The translations under genes and the position numbers were made by a program. A DNA stretch of 64,000 bases from the NCBI GenBank assembly GCA_003223325.1, contig QHYS01000015.1, forward strand, positions 25,091-89,090. Direction: 5' to 3'. Source of the DNA: Acidobacteriota bacterium (lineage in GTDB: Bacteria; Acidobacteriota; Terriglobia; Acidiferrales; UBA7541). Shown here piece after piece: positions 33,682 through 42,016 of this stretch; position 1 is the stretch's first letter, and each line of letters starts with the position of its first letter. The notes under the pieces are model-generated. The model ran no database searches and was not told the origin of the DNA. It saw only the letters and a program-made list of their open reading frames with translations.

Positions 33682-35394
33682 ATGCACTATTTCGCTCTTG
33701 CTTGCGATTTCGATCAAACCCTAGCCAACAGGGGCGTCGTCGCCAGAGGTACATTGGATGCTCTCGAGCGGCTACTCGCCTCCGGCCGCAAGCTCGTGCT
33801 GGTTACAGGCCGGCAGCTCGATGACCTGCAGCAAATTTTCCCGCAACTCTCTCTCTTTGAGCGGGTCGTGGCGGAAAATGGCGCCGTTCTCTTCCGGCCT
33901 TCGACGGGAGAAACGAAGCTCCTCGCCGAGCCGCCTTCACAGGTGTTTCTCGATGCCCTTCACCGGCGCGGCGTCTCGCCACTCTCGTTCGGCTCGGTTA
34001 TCGTGGCCTCCGAGCAACCGGAGAACGACAAGCTTCTCGCCGTAATTCGCGAACTCGGACTGGAACTTCAGGTCATCTATAACAAAGGCGCAGCCATGGT
34101 CTTGCCTTCCGGCGTCAATAAGGGTACAGGTCTTCTCGCTGCGCTTTCAGAAATGTGCCTCTCCCATCACAACGTCGTCGCCATCGGCGATGCTGAAAAT
34201 GACCATGCCTTGCTCAGCGCTTGCGAGTGCGGCATAGCCGTATTCAACGCCCTCCAGACCTTGAGAGAGCGAGCCGACCTCACCTCCGGTGCCGCCGACG
34301 GTAAGGGCGTCGAGGAAATTATCGATCGCCTGCTGTTGGATGATCTTCGCGGTGTGCGAAATCGCTTGCAGCGCCAGCCGATTGTCCTAGGCACTGCTGC
34401 CGATGGCACGAACGTCTCTATTGATTCCTGCGATGCCAGTCTGATAATCGCCGGGCCTTCAAGCAGCGGAAAATCTACCACGCTGATCGGGCTGCTCAAG
34501 CGGCTCACGCAATCTGAGTTCCAGGTCTGTCTAATTGATCCCGAGGGCGATTACTCACATGTGGAAGACATCGTCACGCTCGGCGGCTCTGAGCGTCCTC
34601 CCAACGTAATGGAAATATTTCAGATCCTTAACAATCCAAAATCTTCGCTGACGGTTAATCTTTTGGGTCTTCCCCTTGCCGACCGTCCGCTCTTCTTCGC
34701 CGCCCTGCTGCCCAAGCTGCAGGAGCTTCGCGCCAAGACCGGACGCCCTCATTGGATCATCTTGAACGAAGCTCACCAACTCTTGCCCAGGGAGTCTGGC
34801 CAAGCCATCACCTTCATACCCCAGAGCCTCACGGGAGTCATTCTGATCACGGTCCATGTCGAAGCAGTCCTCGAAGCGGCCCTCAACTCCATGACCGGCA
34901 TCATCGCCGTCGGCGCCTCCCCGGAAGAAACCGTCCACCAGTTCAGTAACGCGGTAGGCGTGCCCCCGCCCATCTATAGCCCTCTGCCAAACCGCCCGGG
35001 CGACGTCTTCGTCTGGCTTCTCGATCGTCCCTGCGGTCCGCTTGCCGTGCGTGTCCAGCCGCCCACCAGCGAGATCGGCCGGGACAGGCGCAAATATGCC
35101 GAAGGAAAACTGGTTCCCGAAACCAGCTTTTTCTTTAGAGGTCCCGCAGGGAAACTCAACCTGCGGGCCCACAATTTGAGTATGTTCATTCAAATCGCTG
35201 AAGGCGTCGATGACGAAACATGGCTCCACCATCTCCGCCGCGGCGATTATTCCCAATGGATCCGCGAGGTCATCCAGGATCAAGCACTCGCTAACGAAGT
35301 GCGCGAAATCGAAAAAGACGGCAAACAGGGACCACAGAAGACGCGCACGGCCGTCATCGAAGCTATCAACCGGCGGTATACGCGGTCGGAATGA
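33682..35394 (+). CDS. Fusion of HAD phosphatase and HerA-like ATPase
   Basis: 570 residues with three parts. Residues 1-225 are a Cof/sucrose-phosphatase-type HAD: 'ACDFDQTLANRG', 'LVTGRQLDDLQQ', 'GVNKGTGLLAAL', 'AIGDAENDHALLSACECG'. Residues ~230-480 are a HerA/FtsK-superfamily ATPase: Walker A 'IAGPSSSGKSTTLIGLLKRL', 'LIDPEGDYS', Walker B 'WIILNEAHQLLP'. The C-terminus ('WLHHLRRGDYSQWIREVIQD') resembles the helical DUF5752-type tail. It probably couples sugar-phosphate or other small-substrate hydrolysis to an ATP-driven module; the role is unknown. ATG 33682 is chosen over the upstream ATG 33505 because the HAD motif begins there. Confidence 0.82.
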   Translation: MHYFALACDFDQTLANRGVVARGTLDALERLLASGRKLVLVTGRQLDDLQQIFPQLSLFERVVAENGAVLFRPSTGETKLLAEPPSQVFLDALHRRGVSPLSFGSVIVASEQPENDKLLAVIRELGLELQVIYNKGAAMVLPSGVNKGTGLLAALSEMCLSHHNVVAIGDAENDHALLSACECGIAVFNALQTLRERADLTSGAADGKGVEEIIDRLLLDDLRGVRNRLQRQPIVLGTAADGTNVSIDSCDASLIIAGPSSSGKSTTLIGLLKRLTQSEFQVCLIDPEGDYSHVEDIVTLGGSERPPNVMEIFQILNNPKSSLTVNLLGLPLADRPLFFAALLPKLQELRAKTGRPHWIILNEAHQLLPRESGQAITFIPQSLTGVILITVHVEAVLEAALNSMTGIIAVGASPEETVHQFSNAVGVPPPIYSPLPNRPGDVFVWLLDRPCGPLAVRVQPPTSEIGRDRRKYAEGKLVPETSFFFRGPAGKLNLRAHNLSMFIQIAEGVDDETWLHHLRRGDYSQWIREVIQDQALANEVREIEKDGKQGPQKTRTAVIEAINRRYTRSE

Positions 35395-35548
35395 GCCTAG
35401 CTATAACTACACCAAAAGACAGCCGGGCCGGCACAAGCAATCCGAATCCTAGATGCACCAAACGAATATGGAGATGTCGGACTAGTTCTCTCCGCTGACA
35501 CTAGCTGCGATAATGGGGGCGAGTGCCTTCATGGGGATCGCGCCTCGC

Positions 35549-35579
35549 AAGAATCGCGCTGGCCTAGCGCGAGATTCTT
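35549..35579. repeat. Hairpin at the 3' end of the MOSC gene
   Basis: AAGAATC-GCGCT and AGCGC-GA-GATTCTT can form a stem with a two-base bulge around GGCCT. It includes the MOSC stop codon and the last codons, and shares AAGAATCTC text with the intergenic repeat family. It could act as a terminator without a strong T run. Confidence 0.45.
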
Positions 35580-36208
35580 TGCATTTGTTCCTGGAAGTAG
35601 CCGCGCCAGCTCTCTGGCAGAGCCTCCAACTGCACGGCCTTCTGCAGCGTCTCACGATCGTCTGTCTCAAAAGCGTACAACCTGAAAATCTCAGCAACCG
35701 TGAGGCTGTTTTCGTTACGAGCGATCAGCTCGATGGGGTCTCCGCTATCAACCTCGCCTTCCTGAGCGACTGCAAAATAGAAGCCTGTGCGCCGGCTATT
35801 CAGGAAGCGCTTGACCATCTCCGGCCTTCCGAACCGGATTCCTAGCTTGTAACAAGGCACGCGAGGCTGCGTGACGCTCAACTCCGCCGTCCCCACGCGA
35901 AAGCGGTCTCCAATTCCGACAGTGCTTTCGTCCAATCCCTCCGTAGTTAGATTTTCTCCGAACATTCCCCAGGGTAGCTCCTCGCCCAGCTCCCTGCACC
36001 AGTAAGCGTAGTGCTCGGCGGGATATGCGTACGAAGCCTTGTAGGGTCCGCCATGGACGGATAAATCCGCCTGCTTGTCTCCGACCAGATTCAAGCGCTG
36101 AACTCGGACGGGCCCTCGCACAGGCTGTTTGTAAATGCCGGTCCTAACGCTGCCGCTATCCCATGCGACTTCACGCGGAAGCCCTACATTCACCGAGATC
36201 ACCTTCAT
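35564..36208 (-). CDS. MOSC domain protein, YiiM-like
   Basis: 214 residues from ATG 36208 ('MKVISVNVGLPREV'). The MOSC core is clear: 'GDKQADLSVHGGPYKASYAYPAEHYAYWCREL', 'FGENLTTEGLDE', 'VGIGDRFRVGTAELSVTQPRVPCYKLGIRF' with the conserved Cys. YiiM-type MOSC proteins use molybdenum cofactor to reduce N-hydroxylated compounds; the residues seen fit that group. The 32 residues upstream in the ORF are not conserved. Monocistronic. Confidence 0.9.
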   Translation of the reverse strand: MKVISVNVGLPREVAWDSGSVRTGIYKQPVRGPVRVQRLNLVGDKQADLSVHGGPYKASYAYPAEHYAYWCRELGEELPWGMFGENLTTEGLDESTVGIGDRFRVGTAELSVTQPRVPCYKLGIRFGRPEMVKRFLNSRRTGFYFAVAQEGEVDSGDPIELIARNENSLTVAEIFRLYAFETDDRETLQKAVQLEALPESWRGYFQEQMQRISR

Positions 36209-36553
36209 ATCCACATTCGATGGGATAACCAAGACAGTGGATTCACCACGCCGCCATTCCCGGTATGTCATTCTGAGAGGCTGTGACTTTTTGATTTTTC
36301 GCAAAAACCGGCGCTGAAAACATTGAGGTTAGATGCGAAAAATTCGCGAATTTTGAATAAAGTTAGAGCCTCTGAGCGAAGCGCCCCGACTTCCGGTTTC
36401 CCCGGAAATGCTATCTTTAAGAGTTCTGGTCGGGACGCCAAGTCGAAGAATCCCTCTTCGTCTTTCCGAACATGACGGTCCCCAGAAGGATCCCAGATTT
36501 CAGCCGAATCTGTCCCCGGTGTTACTATGATGACGGCTCTTAAGGAGAACACA
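36209..36553. other. 345-base divergent region between the MOSC and FKBP genes
   Basis: Contains fragments that resemble the dispersed intergenic repeat ('GTCATTCTGAGAGGC' near 36266, 'GAAGAATCCCTC' near 36445) in scattered order. No ORF with recognisable content; no clear promoter. Confidence 0.4.
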
Positions 36554-37000
36554 ATGAAACCGAAATACGTCGCCTTTTTTTTACTCTTTACGCTTCTCGC
36601 CGCAAGCTCCGGCCGCGCCCAGAACGATAATTCCAGCCCCACCAAAGTGGAGGGAAAAGGGAAGTCAACCTCTTCCGGCCTGCAATATTGGGATCTCAAA
36701 GAGGGAACCGGCGCCGGCGCCTCGGCCGGCAAATCGGTGTCGGTACATTACACCGGTTGGCTGGCGTCGAATGGCAAGAAATTCGATAGCTCCGTCGATC
36801 GCGGCCAGCCCTTCATGTTTCAGCTCGGCGCCGGCCAGGTAATCAAAGGCTGGGACGAGGGAGTATCGGGAATGAAGGTCGGGGGCAGGCGCCAATTGCG
36901 CATTCCGCCCGAGCTTGGCTACGGATCGCGCGGCGCCGGCGGCGTCATCCCTCCCAACGCCACCCTGATCTTCGACGTCGAGCTCCTCGCTGTCAAATAA
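36554..37000 (+). CDS. Exported FKBP-type peptidyl-prolyl isomerase
   Basis: Catalyses cis-trans isomerisation of X-Pro bonds during folding. Residues 1-23 ('MKPKYVAFFLLFTLLAASSGRA') are a Sec signal peptide, then a short Ser-rich linker and one FKBP domain: 'VSVHYTGWLASNGKKFDSS', 'FMFQLGAGQVIKGWDEGVSGMKVGGRRQLRIPPELGYG', 'PPNATLIFDVELL'. ATG 36554 has AAGGAG six bases upstream, ruling out the ATG at 36527. Periplasmic or outer-surface location expected. A strong terminator follows. Confidence 0.94.
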   Translation: MKPKYVAFFLLFTLLAASSGRAQNDNSSPTKVEGKGKSTSSGLQYWDLKEGTGAGASAGKSVSVHYTGWLASNGKKFDSSVDRGQPFMFQLGAGQVIKGWDEGVSGMKVGGRRQLRIPPELGYGSRGAGGVIPPNATLIFDVELLAVK

Positions 37001-37032
37001 GCCTTACGCTGGTGCAAACCGAGCACTTGTAG

Positions 37033-37078
37033 CCCAGGGTGCGCCCTCGCGCTCTCTGCGAGGGCCCTGGGTTTTTTT
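37033..37078 (+). terminator. Intrinsic terminator after the FKBP gene
   Basis: CCCAGGG(TGC)GCCCTCGC pairs with GCGAGGG(C)CCTGGG around CTCTCT, followed by seven T residues. One of the strongest hairpins in the window. Confidence 0.88.
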
Positions 37079-37079
37079 C

Positions 37080-37119
37080 GTAGCGCCGCCCTCTCGTTCC
37101 GAGCCGCTGGCGCGAGGGA
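37080..37119. repeat. Dispersed 40-bp repeat, copy 2
   Basis: GTAGCGCCGCCCTCTCG...CGAGCCGCTGGCGCGAGGG, starting immediately after the FKBP terminator. Near-identical to 31271-31312. Both lie between genes. Confidence 0.65.
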
Positions 37120-37256
37120 TCAGGACCCGCACAGCGTCCGGGCAATCCATATGATCGTCGAGCGGCCCGCGCGAATAACGCCGCTTTTGAAGCATTACAG
37201 AGTAGCCGCCGCCGGAAGGCGCGTGCTAGCATCGCCAGAAAGGGGCCTTGAATCAC

Positions 37257-38111
37257 ATGACGACAAGCCAGTCAAATACCCATCGCGTCTGGTTCATCAC
37301 CGGCACTTCGCAAGGTTTTGGCCGCGAACTGGTGCGCGCCGCCTTGCAGCGGCGCGATTCCGTCATCGCCACTTCCCGACAGCCACAGGCTGTTGCCGCG
37401 GCTTTCTCAAAGGCGTCGGACCGTTTGCTCGCGCTCCCCATGGACCTGCGTGACCGGGCTCAGATTGCGTCGGTTGTCGAGCGTGCCATTGCCCGCTTCG
37501 GTTGCATCGATGTCTTGGTCAATAACGCCGGTTACGGAGTCACGGGCGCAGTTGAAGAAGCCAGCGAAAAGGAAATCACCGCTGTTTATGACACGAACGT
37601 TTTCGGCCTGCTTCGGGTCACCCGTGCCATCTTGCCGCATATGCGCAAGCAGCGCACCGGGCACATCGTTAATCTCTCTTCGATTGGCGGCCTCACCGGC
37701 CTCCCCGGCTGGGGCATCTACAATTCCACCAAGTTTGCCGTCGAAGGCCTCTCCGAGGCCCTCGCTGCAGAATTAGCGCCGCTCGGCATTGGCGTCACGC
37801 TTGTCGAACCTGGCCCCTTCCGCACGGACTTTCTCGGTGGCTCCCTGGTGAAAGCGGCAAACACTTTGCCGGATTACGAGGCTACAGCCGGCAAGACCCG
37901 AGCCGGTACTGTGGAGCGCAACGGAAAACAGCAGGGTGATCCCGCGCTCGCGGCAGACGCTATTGTTCAAGCGGTCACGTCGCCGGAGCCGCCGTTGCAT
38001 TTGTTGTTGGGCCGCTGGGCGTATGACCGCTTCAATCAAAAACTCGACGCGCTCCGCCACGAAATGGAAGCCTGGCGGGAAATCGGCTTGGGCACTGACT
38101 TCAAGAGCTGA
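37257..38111 (+). CDS. Short-chain dehydrogenase/reductase
   Basis: Classical SDR of 284 residues: cofactor motif 'FITGTSQGFGRELVRAAL' (TGxxxGxG), 'VLVNNAGYG', 'IVNLSSIGG' and the catalytic Y-x3-K in 'YNSTKFAVEGLSEALAAEL', then 'VEPGPFRTDF'. NAD(P)-dependent oxidoreductase; substrate not predictable. ATG 37257 is chosen; a TTG lies nine bases upstream. No operon partner. Confidence 0.92.
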   Translation: MTTSQSNTHRVWFITGTSQGFGRELVRAALQRRDSVIATSRQPQAVAAAFSKASDRLLALPMDLRDRAQIASVVERAIARFGCIDVLVNNAGYGVTGAVEEASEKEITAVYDTNVFGLLRVTRAILPHMRKQRTGHIVNLSSIGGLTGLPGWGIYNSTKFAVEGLSEALAAELAPLGIGVTLVEPGPFRTDFLGGSLVKAANTLPDYEATAGKTRAGTVERNGKQQGDPALAADAIVQAVTSPEPPLHLLLGRWAYDRFNQKLDALRHEMEAWREIGLGTDFKS

Positions 38112-38192
38112 GGCTGATCAAGACTAGTCCAGGGCATTCGATTCTCAATTTGAGGAAAGCACTGGCGAAACTATCGAGCGGGAGAGGCCCAG

Positions 38193-38280
38193 GTGAGCGA
38201 AGGGAAGAATCTCTCCGCGAAAGAACGCGAGAAGAGAGATTCTTCGTCGTCCGCCCATGGCGGACTCTTCAGAATGACAG
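38193..38280. repeat. GAAGAATCTCTC inverted-repeat element, most complete copy
   Basis: GAAGAATCTCTC (38204-38215) and GAGAGATTCTTC (38234-38245) are a perfect 12-base inverted repeat around an inner CGCG-AAAGAA-CGCG. The flanks 'GTGAGCGAAGG' and 'CAGAATGACAG' are the usual ends of this widespread type of intergenic repeat. It separates the SDR and the broken NTF2-like gene. Confidence 0.65.
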
Positions 38281-38921
38281 GTTCTGCCTGGTGCGCCGGA
38301 ACCGTAGCAGTTCGCCCCCTAGCCACCCTAGCCACCGTTTGCCACGCGCATACAACGCTTCCACTGCGGGGCCACTCAGTCCGGGCATGTCAGCTTTGAC
38401 CTTGTAACCAATGGCCGTTTGCAAATAGGCGAGGTGGCGATAGCCCTGGGGAAAACGTGCAAGATCTTTGTATCCAATTGCAGCTTCTTTGCGGGATCGA
38501 CGGGGTCGATGCGATCTTTCTCGTAGATCGGCTGCCGCAGCACGATTCCCCATCGTCCGCCGCGTTTTTCCAGAAAATCGTAAAAGCGCCCTGTGCAGAC
38601 GACGTCACACAAGACATCATGCACCGTAGCGCGCTGCGAGATGGTCATTTTCGTCTGCGAAATGGCACGATGGCTGGCCCGATCGCCCCCCCTAGCGATG
38701 GAAAGGCCACCCAGAAAATGCAGAATGCTCACGCCCCGATCCCAGCCTTCCCGGCTCACGCGGATGAAGTCGCTCGCGGACCCCTGAAACCACGTCGCCA
38801 TCATGTAGCCGTCCTCGTGCCAAACCGTTCGGAAGCGCTCCCAGTCTCCGCCGTCGCGCCAGACCACCCAGTTCTCGAGGAGTTCGCGAATGGCTTGTTT
38901 GTCGGCGGCTTGATGATCCAT
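38269..38921 (-). pseudogene. NTF2-like/SnoaL family protein, frameshifted
   Basis: The first frame (38921 to about 38465) reads an NTF2/SnoaL-like fold: 'DKQAIRELLENWVVWRDGGDWERFRTVWHEDGYM', 'FYDFLEKRGGRWGIVLRQPIYEKDRIDPVDP'. It then turns into unrelated text and stops at 38376. The neighbouring frame continues naturally with 'DLARFPQGYRHLAYLQTAIGY' and 'DMPGLSGPAVEALYARG', ending at 38269. One missing base near 38460-38475 restores a ~217-residue protein. Either a recent pseudogene or an assembly error. Family members are small ligand-binding or isomerase-like proteins, often near aromatic degradation genes. Confidence 0.8.
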
Positions 38922-38960
38922 TCGCGGATTCCGATTCTACGGCTTATGGGAATGCCGGTG

Positions 38961-40379
38961 TCATGCCCTGCCCGCATCAAGTTCGGCGCGCAAAGCGCTC
39001 GCCTGGCCGCGAAGCCGGCTGCTGCCGAAGATGGCCATCGAGGCGAAGAGTGCGGGCGCCATTCCGGCAAGAAAGATGCGCTGCGGGGTCCAGCCCATCG
39101 AAAGCAGCATTCCGCCGATGGCCGGTCCCACAATGGATCCGACGCGGCCGACTCCCAGGGCCCAACCGACTCCGGTTGACCGCACGGTCGTGGGATAAAA
39201 ACCGGCGGCCAAGGCGTTTAGGCCCGCCTGTGCACCCTGAATGGCCACCCCGAGCACAAATGTGACCGTCATCATGCTTGCAAACGATCGCGTCAAAAAC
39301 GCCAGCGAACCGATCAGCAGCGCGGAGATTACAAATTGCGCCAGCAGTGTGGCGTAGGCACCGCAGGAATTCATCGCGCGGCCTTCGCTGAGCGCCCCCA
39401 CGATTCCGCCGAGGCTGAAAAGTGAGACCGCGATAACTCCAGCGGAAACAGCTAGACCCGATTGCCGCAGGAGGCCTGGTAGCCAGTTCACAATGAAATA
39501 AAGGATTAGCAGATTCATGAAGAACGGAATCCATAACAGAATTGTCCCTGCGGCTCGCTCTTCGGTGAAGAGGCGCCGCACTGGAAGCCCTTCGTTCTTC
39601 TCCGTGCTCGCTGATGCCACAGGCGGGGTCCCCGGCACGCCCCGCTTCTGCGCGTGCTGGGGTGCAGACGAGAGATCGAGTTCTGCGCTGCTGATTTCTG
39701 GCGCAATCTCTCGCATGATTTTGGAAATTGCGCTAGCGTCTTTTCCGCGCGCGGTAAGGAAACGCACGGATTCTGGCAGCGCCTTGACCAGAATAATGGC
39801 AATCGCCAGTGGCAAAATGCCGCCGAGATAAAAAACGGAGCGCCAGCCCCACAGCGGAATCATCACGGAACTGGCCAGACCGCCGACCAAGGCTCCAAGC
39901 GGCATGCCGACGAAAAGCATGCCGACGAAAACAGCCTGCAGGCGCTTGGGCGAATACTCGGAGGTCAGCGCGACGACGTTGGGCATGGCGCCGCCCAGCC
40001 CCAGGCCCGTCAGGAAGCGAAAAATGATCAGTTGCTCGAGCGAAACGGCGCGCGCCGTCATCAAAGCGAAAATTGCAAACGTAAGGGCGGAGAGCACCAC
40101 CGGCCATTTGCGTCCCCAACGATCTGCCACCGGACCCATGGCCATGGCCGCGATCATCAGGCCGATGAGGCCGGCGGAAAAGACAGGCCCGAAATTCTTG
40201 AGCGGAATCGCCAGAGTTTCGGAGATGGAGGGCGCTAGAAAACCGATGCACTGCGTATCGAAACCATCGAGCAAAAGCACCAGGCCGCACAAAGTGATCG
40301 TGGAGAGTTGAAACCGGCTCAGCGGCCGCTGGTCGATGATCTCGCTAACCGTGAGCCTGCGCGTCCCGGCGCTATGCAC
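38961..40379 (-). CDS. MFS transporter, aromatic acid:H+ symporter type (PcaK-like)
   Basis: 472 residues with twelve predicted helices. 'LDGFDTQCIGFLAPSI' in helix one is the signature of the aromatic acid symporter group that includes PcaK and BenK. The loop motif 'GPVADRWGRKWPVV' follows. A long hydrophilic centre loop (residues ~225-265) separates the halves. Likely imports 4-hydroxybenzoate, protocatechuate or a relative for the pca/pob genes ~3-8 kb away. Divergent from the next MFS gene. Confidence 0.85.
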   Translation of the reverse strand: MHSAGTRRLTVSEIIDQRPLSRFQLSTITLCGLVLLLDGFDTQCIGFLAPSISETLAIPLKNFGPVFSAGLIGLMIAAMAMGPVADRWGRKWPVVLSALTFAIFALMTARAVSLEQLIIFRFLTGLGLGGAMPNVVALTSEYSPKRLQAVFVGMLFVGMPLGALVGGLASSVMIPLWGWRSVFYLGGILPLAIAIILVKALPESVRFLTARGKDASAISKIMREIAPEISSAELDLSSAPQHAQKRGVPGTPPVASASTEKNEGLPVRRLFTEERAAGTILLWIPFFMNLLILYFIVNWLPGLLRQSGLAVSAGVIAVSLFSLGGIVGALSEGRAMNSCGAYATLLAQFVISALLIGSLAFLTRSFASMMTVTFVLGVAIQGAQAGLNALAAGFYPTTVRSTGVGWALGVGRVGSIVGPAIGGMLLSMGWTPQRIFLAGMAPALFASMAIFGSSRLRGQASALRAELDAGRA

Positions 40380-40464
40380 GGTGGTCTCCCTGTGAGCACA
40401 AAGTGTAGAGCATTCCCGCAGCTACTACCAGAAGCGCAGAACGGCGCGCTCGCCGGAAGCGCAT

Positions 40465-40493
40465 TTTGCGGCATTCCCTTTAGCGCATATACT
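40465..40493 (+). promoter_or_regulatory. Candidate promoter of the plus-strand MFS gene
   Basis: -10 TATACT (40488-40493) with a weak -35 TTTGCG (40465-40470) at 17-base spacing, about 70 bases before the ATG. Inference from sequence only. Confidence 0.4.
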
Positions 40494-40561
40494 GGGCCGC
40501 TTGAGTTCGTTGGCCCGCAACTTCCCGAGAAGGTTCCTGCATCACTCGAGAGCGAAGCATC

Positions 40562-41947
40562 ATGACACCCGCGCCAAACTCACACGTGACGGAAACTGCG
40601 CAGGCCCAAGGCACTCCGGCTAAAGGCAAAGTATGGCAGATGACTGCGACAGAGTGGCTGATCTGCGCGCTGGCTTGCGTTGGTTTCGCATTCGATACTT
40701 ACACACTCCTCGTTCTCACCCTGATTGTGCGGCCGGCGCTGACCGAAATGCTGCCAGCGAGCGTAGGACCCACGGTTTTCAATCAGTGGGTGGGAATTCT
40801 GTTTTATGTTCCGGCGATTGCCGGAGGCATTTTTGGTTTGCTGGGCGGTTATCTGATCGACCTGCTGGGCCGCCGACGCATCCTGATGTGGAGCATTTTG
40901 CTCTACGGCGTGTGCACCTTCGGGACCGCGTACGTTACCAGCCCCGGACAATTCTTGCTGCTGCGCTGCGGGACGTTCATAGGCGTCTCGGTGGAATTTG
41001 TCGCGGCGACGGCATGGCTCGCGGAGCTATTTACGCACCGCGAACAACGCGAAGCCATTATCGGCTACACGCAGGCCTTTGCCTCGACCGGTGGCCTGCT
41101 GATCAGTGCCGCCTACTATCTCGCGGTGACCTACAGCCAGCGCCTGCCACTCATACACGGCACCCACGAAGCCTGGCGTTATACGGCGATGTCGGGACTA
41201 ATGCCTGCAATTCCGCTCATTGTGCTGCGGCCGTTTCTTCCGGAATCGCCGATCTGGAAACGTAAAAAGGCCGAGGGAACGTTGCAGCGCCCCAGCTTTG
41301 CCGAGCTCTTCCGTCCGGCGTTTCGCAAGACAGCCCTGATTACCTGCCTGATGATGGCCTGTTCTTATGGGGGATCGTTTGGGATGCTGCAGCATTTCGC
41401 CAGGATTATTCCCGGCACGCCCGGAGTACGAGTCCTGCCGGTGGCGGCCCAGGAACAGCGCGTCGGCGCGTTGCAAGGCGTGCAGGAGATGGGTGGACTG
41501 GCCGGACGCTTCCTCATGGCCTTTCTCGCGGTACACATTTTGAGCCGAAGGCGCTTGCTGCGGCTGTTTCAGATCCCCGCACTCGTACTGATTCCTTTGG
41601 TGATGTTCCTCCCGGCGATGCGGGATCAAGACATGTCTACCGCCGGAATTTTTGCGCTTGGCCTTTTGACCGTAGCCCAGTTCAGCTTTTGGGGAAATTA
41701 TCTGCCGCTCGTTTATCCCACGTATTTGCGGGGAACGGGCGAGGCTTTCGCCGCGAATATCGGCGGGAGAATGCTGGGCACCTCGGCGGCCTTGCTAGTG
41801 ACCTCCATTGTGCAATTCATGCCGGGGGGCAGCGCCAGCCGCCAACTCGGGTATGCGGCGGGAATTGTGGGATTGCTCTCGTATATCGTGGGATTTGTGG
41901 CTAGCTTCTGGCTGCCTGAACCCTCGCTCGAGGCAACACCTGACTGA
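40562..41947 (+). CDS. MFS transporter, sugar/metabolite:H+ symporter-like
   Basis: 461 residues, twelve helices. Conserved features include the first-helix Asp in 'GFAFDTYTLLVLTLIV', 'GGYLIDLLGRRRILMW' after helix two and 'LPESPIWKRKKAEG' before the centre loop. More distant from PcaK than the divergent transporter. Substrate unknown; placement suggests an aromatic or organic acid. Confidence 0.82.
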   Translation: MTPAPNSHVTETAQAQGTPAKGKVWQMTATEWLICALACVGFAFDTYTLLVLTLIVRPALTEMLPASVGPTVFNQWVGILFYVPAIAGGIFGLLGGYLIDLLGRRRILMWSILLYGVCTFGTAYVTSPGQFLLLRCGTFIGVSVEFVAATAWLAELFTHREQREAIIGYTQAFASTGGLLISAAYYLAVTYSQRLPLIHGTHEAWRYTAMSGLMPAIPLIVLRPFLPESPIWKRKKAEGTLQRPSFAELFRPAFRKTALITCLMMACSYGGSFGMLQHFARIIPGTPGVRVLPVAAQEQRVGALQGVQEMGGLAGRFLMAFLAVHILSRRRLLRLFQIPALVLIPLVMFLPAMRDQDMSTAGIFALGLLTVAQFSFWGNYLPLVYPTYLRGTGEAFAANIGGRMLGTSAALLVTSIVQFMPGGSASRQLGYAAGIVGLLSYIVGFVASFWLPEPSLEATPD

Positions 41948-41962
41948 GGTTGGAATTCACAC

Positions 41963-41994
41963 AGAGAGATCCCTCGCTTCGCTCAGGATGACAC
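41963..41994. repeat. Copy of the intergenic repeat (GAGAGATCCCTCGCTTCGCTCAGGATGACA type)
   Basis: AGAGAGATCCCTCGCTTCGC followed by TCAGGATGACA, a commonly seen intergenic repeat sequence in this and other bacterial groups, lies in the 69-base convergent gap between the MFS gene and the amidohydrolase. Confidence 0.55.
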
Positions 41995-42016
41995 CTGCCC
42001 GACTGAAAAGCGCGTG

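Noticed and set aside
38457-39179. 240-aa plus ORF
   Set aside because: Antisense of the NTF2-like gene and the PcaK-like transporter; low-complexity translation.
39654-40238. 194-aa plus ORF
   Set aside because: Antisense of the MFS transporter.
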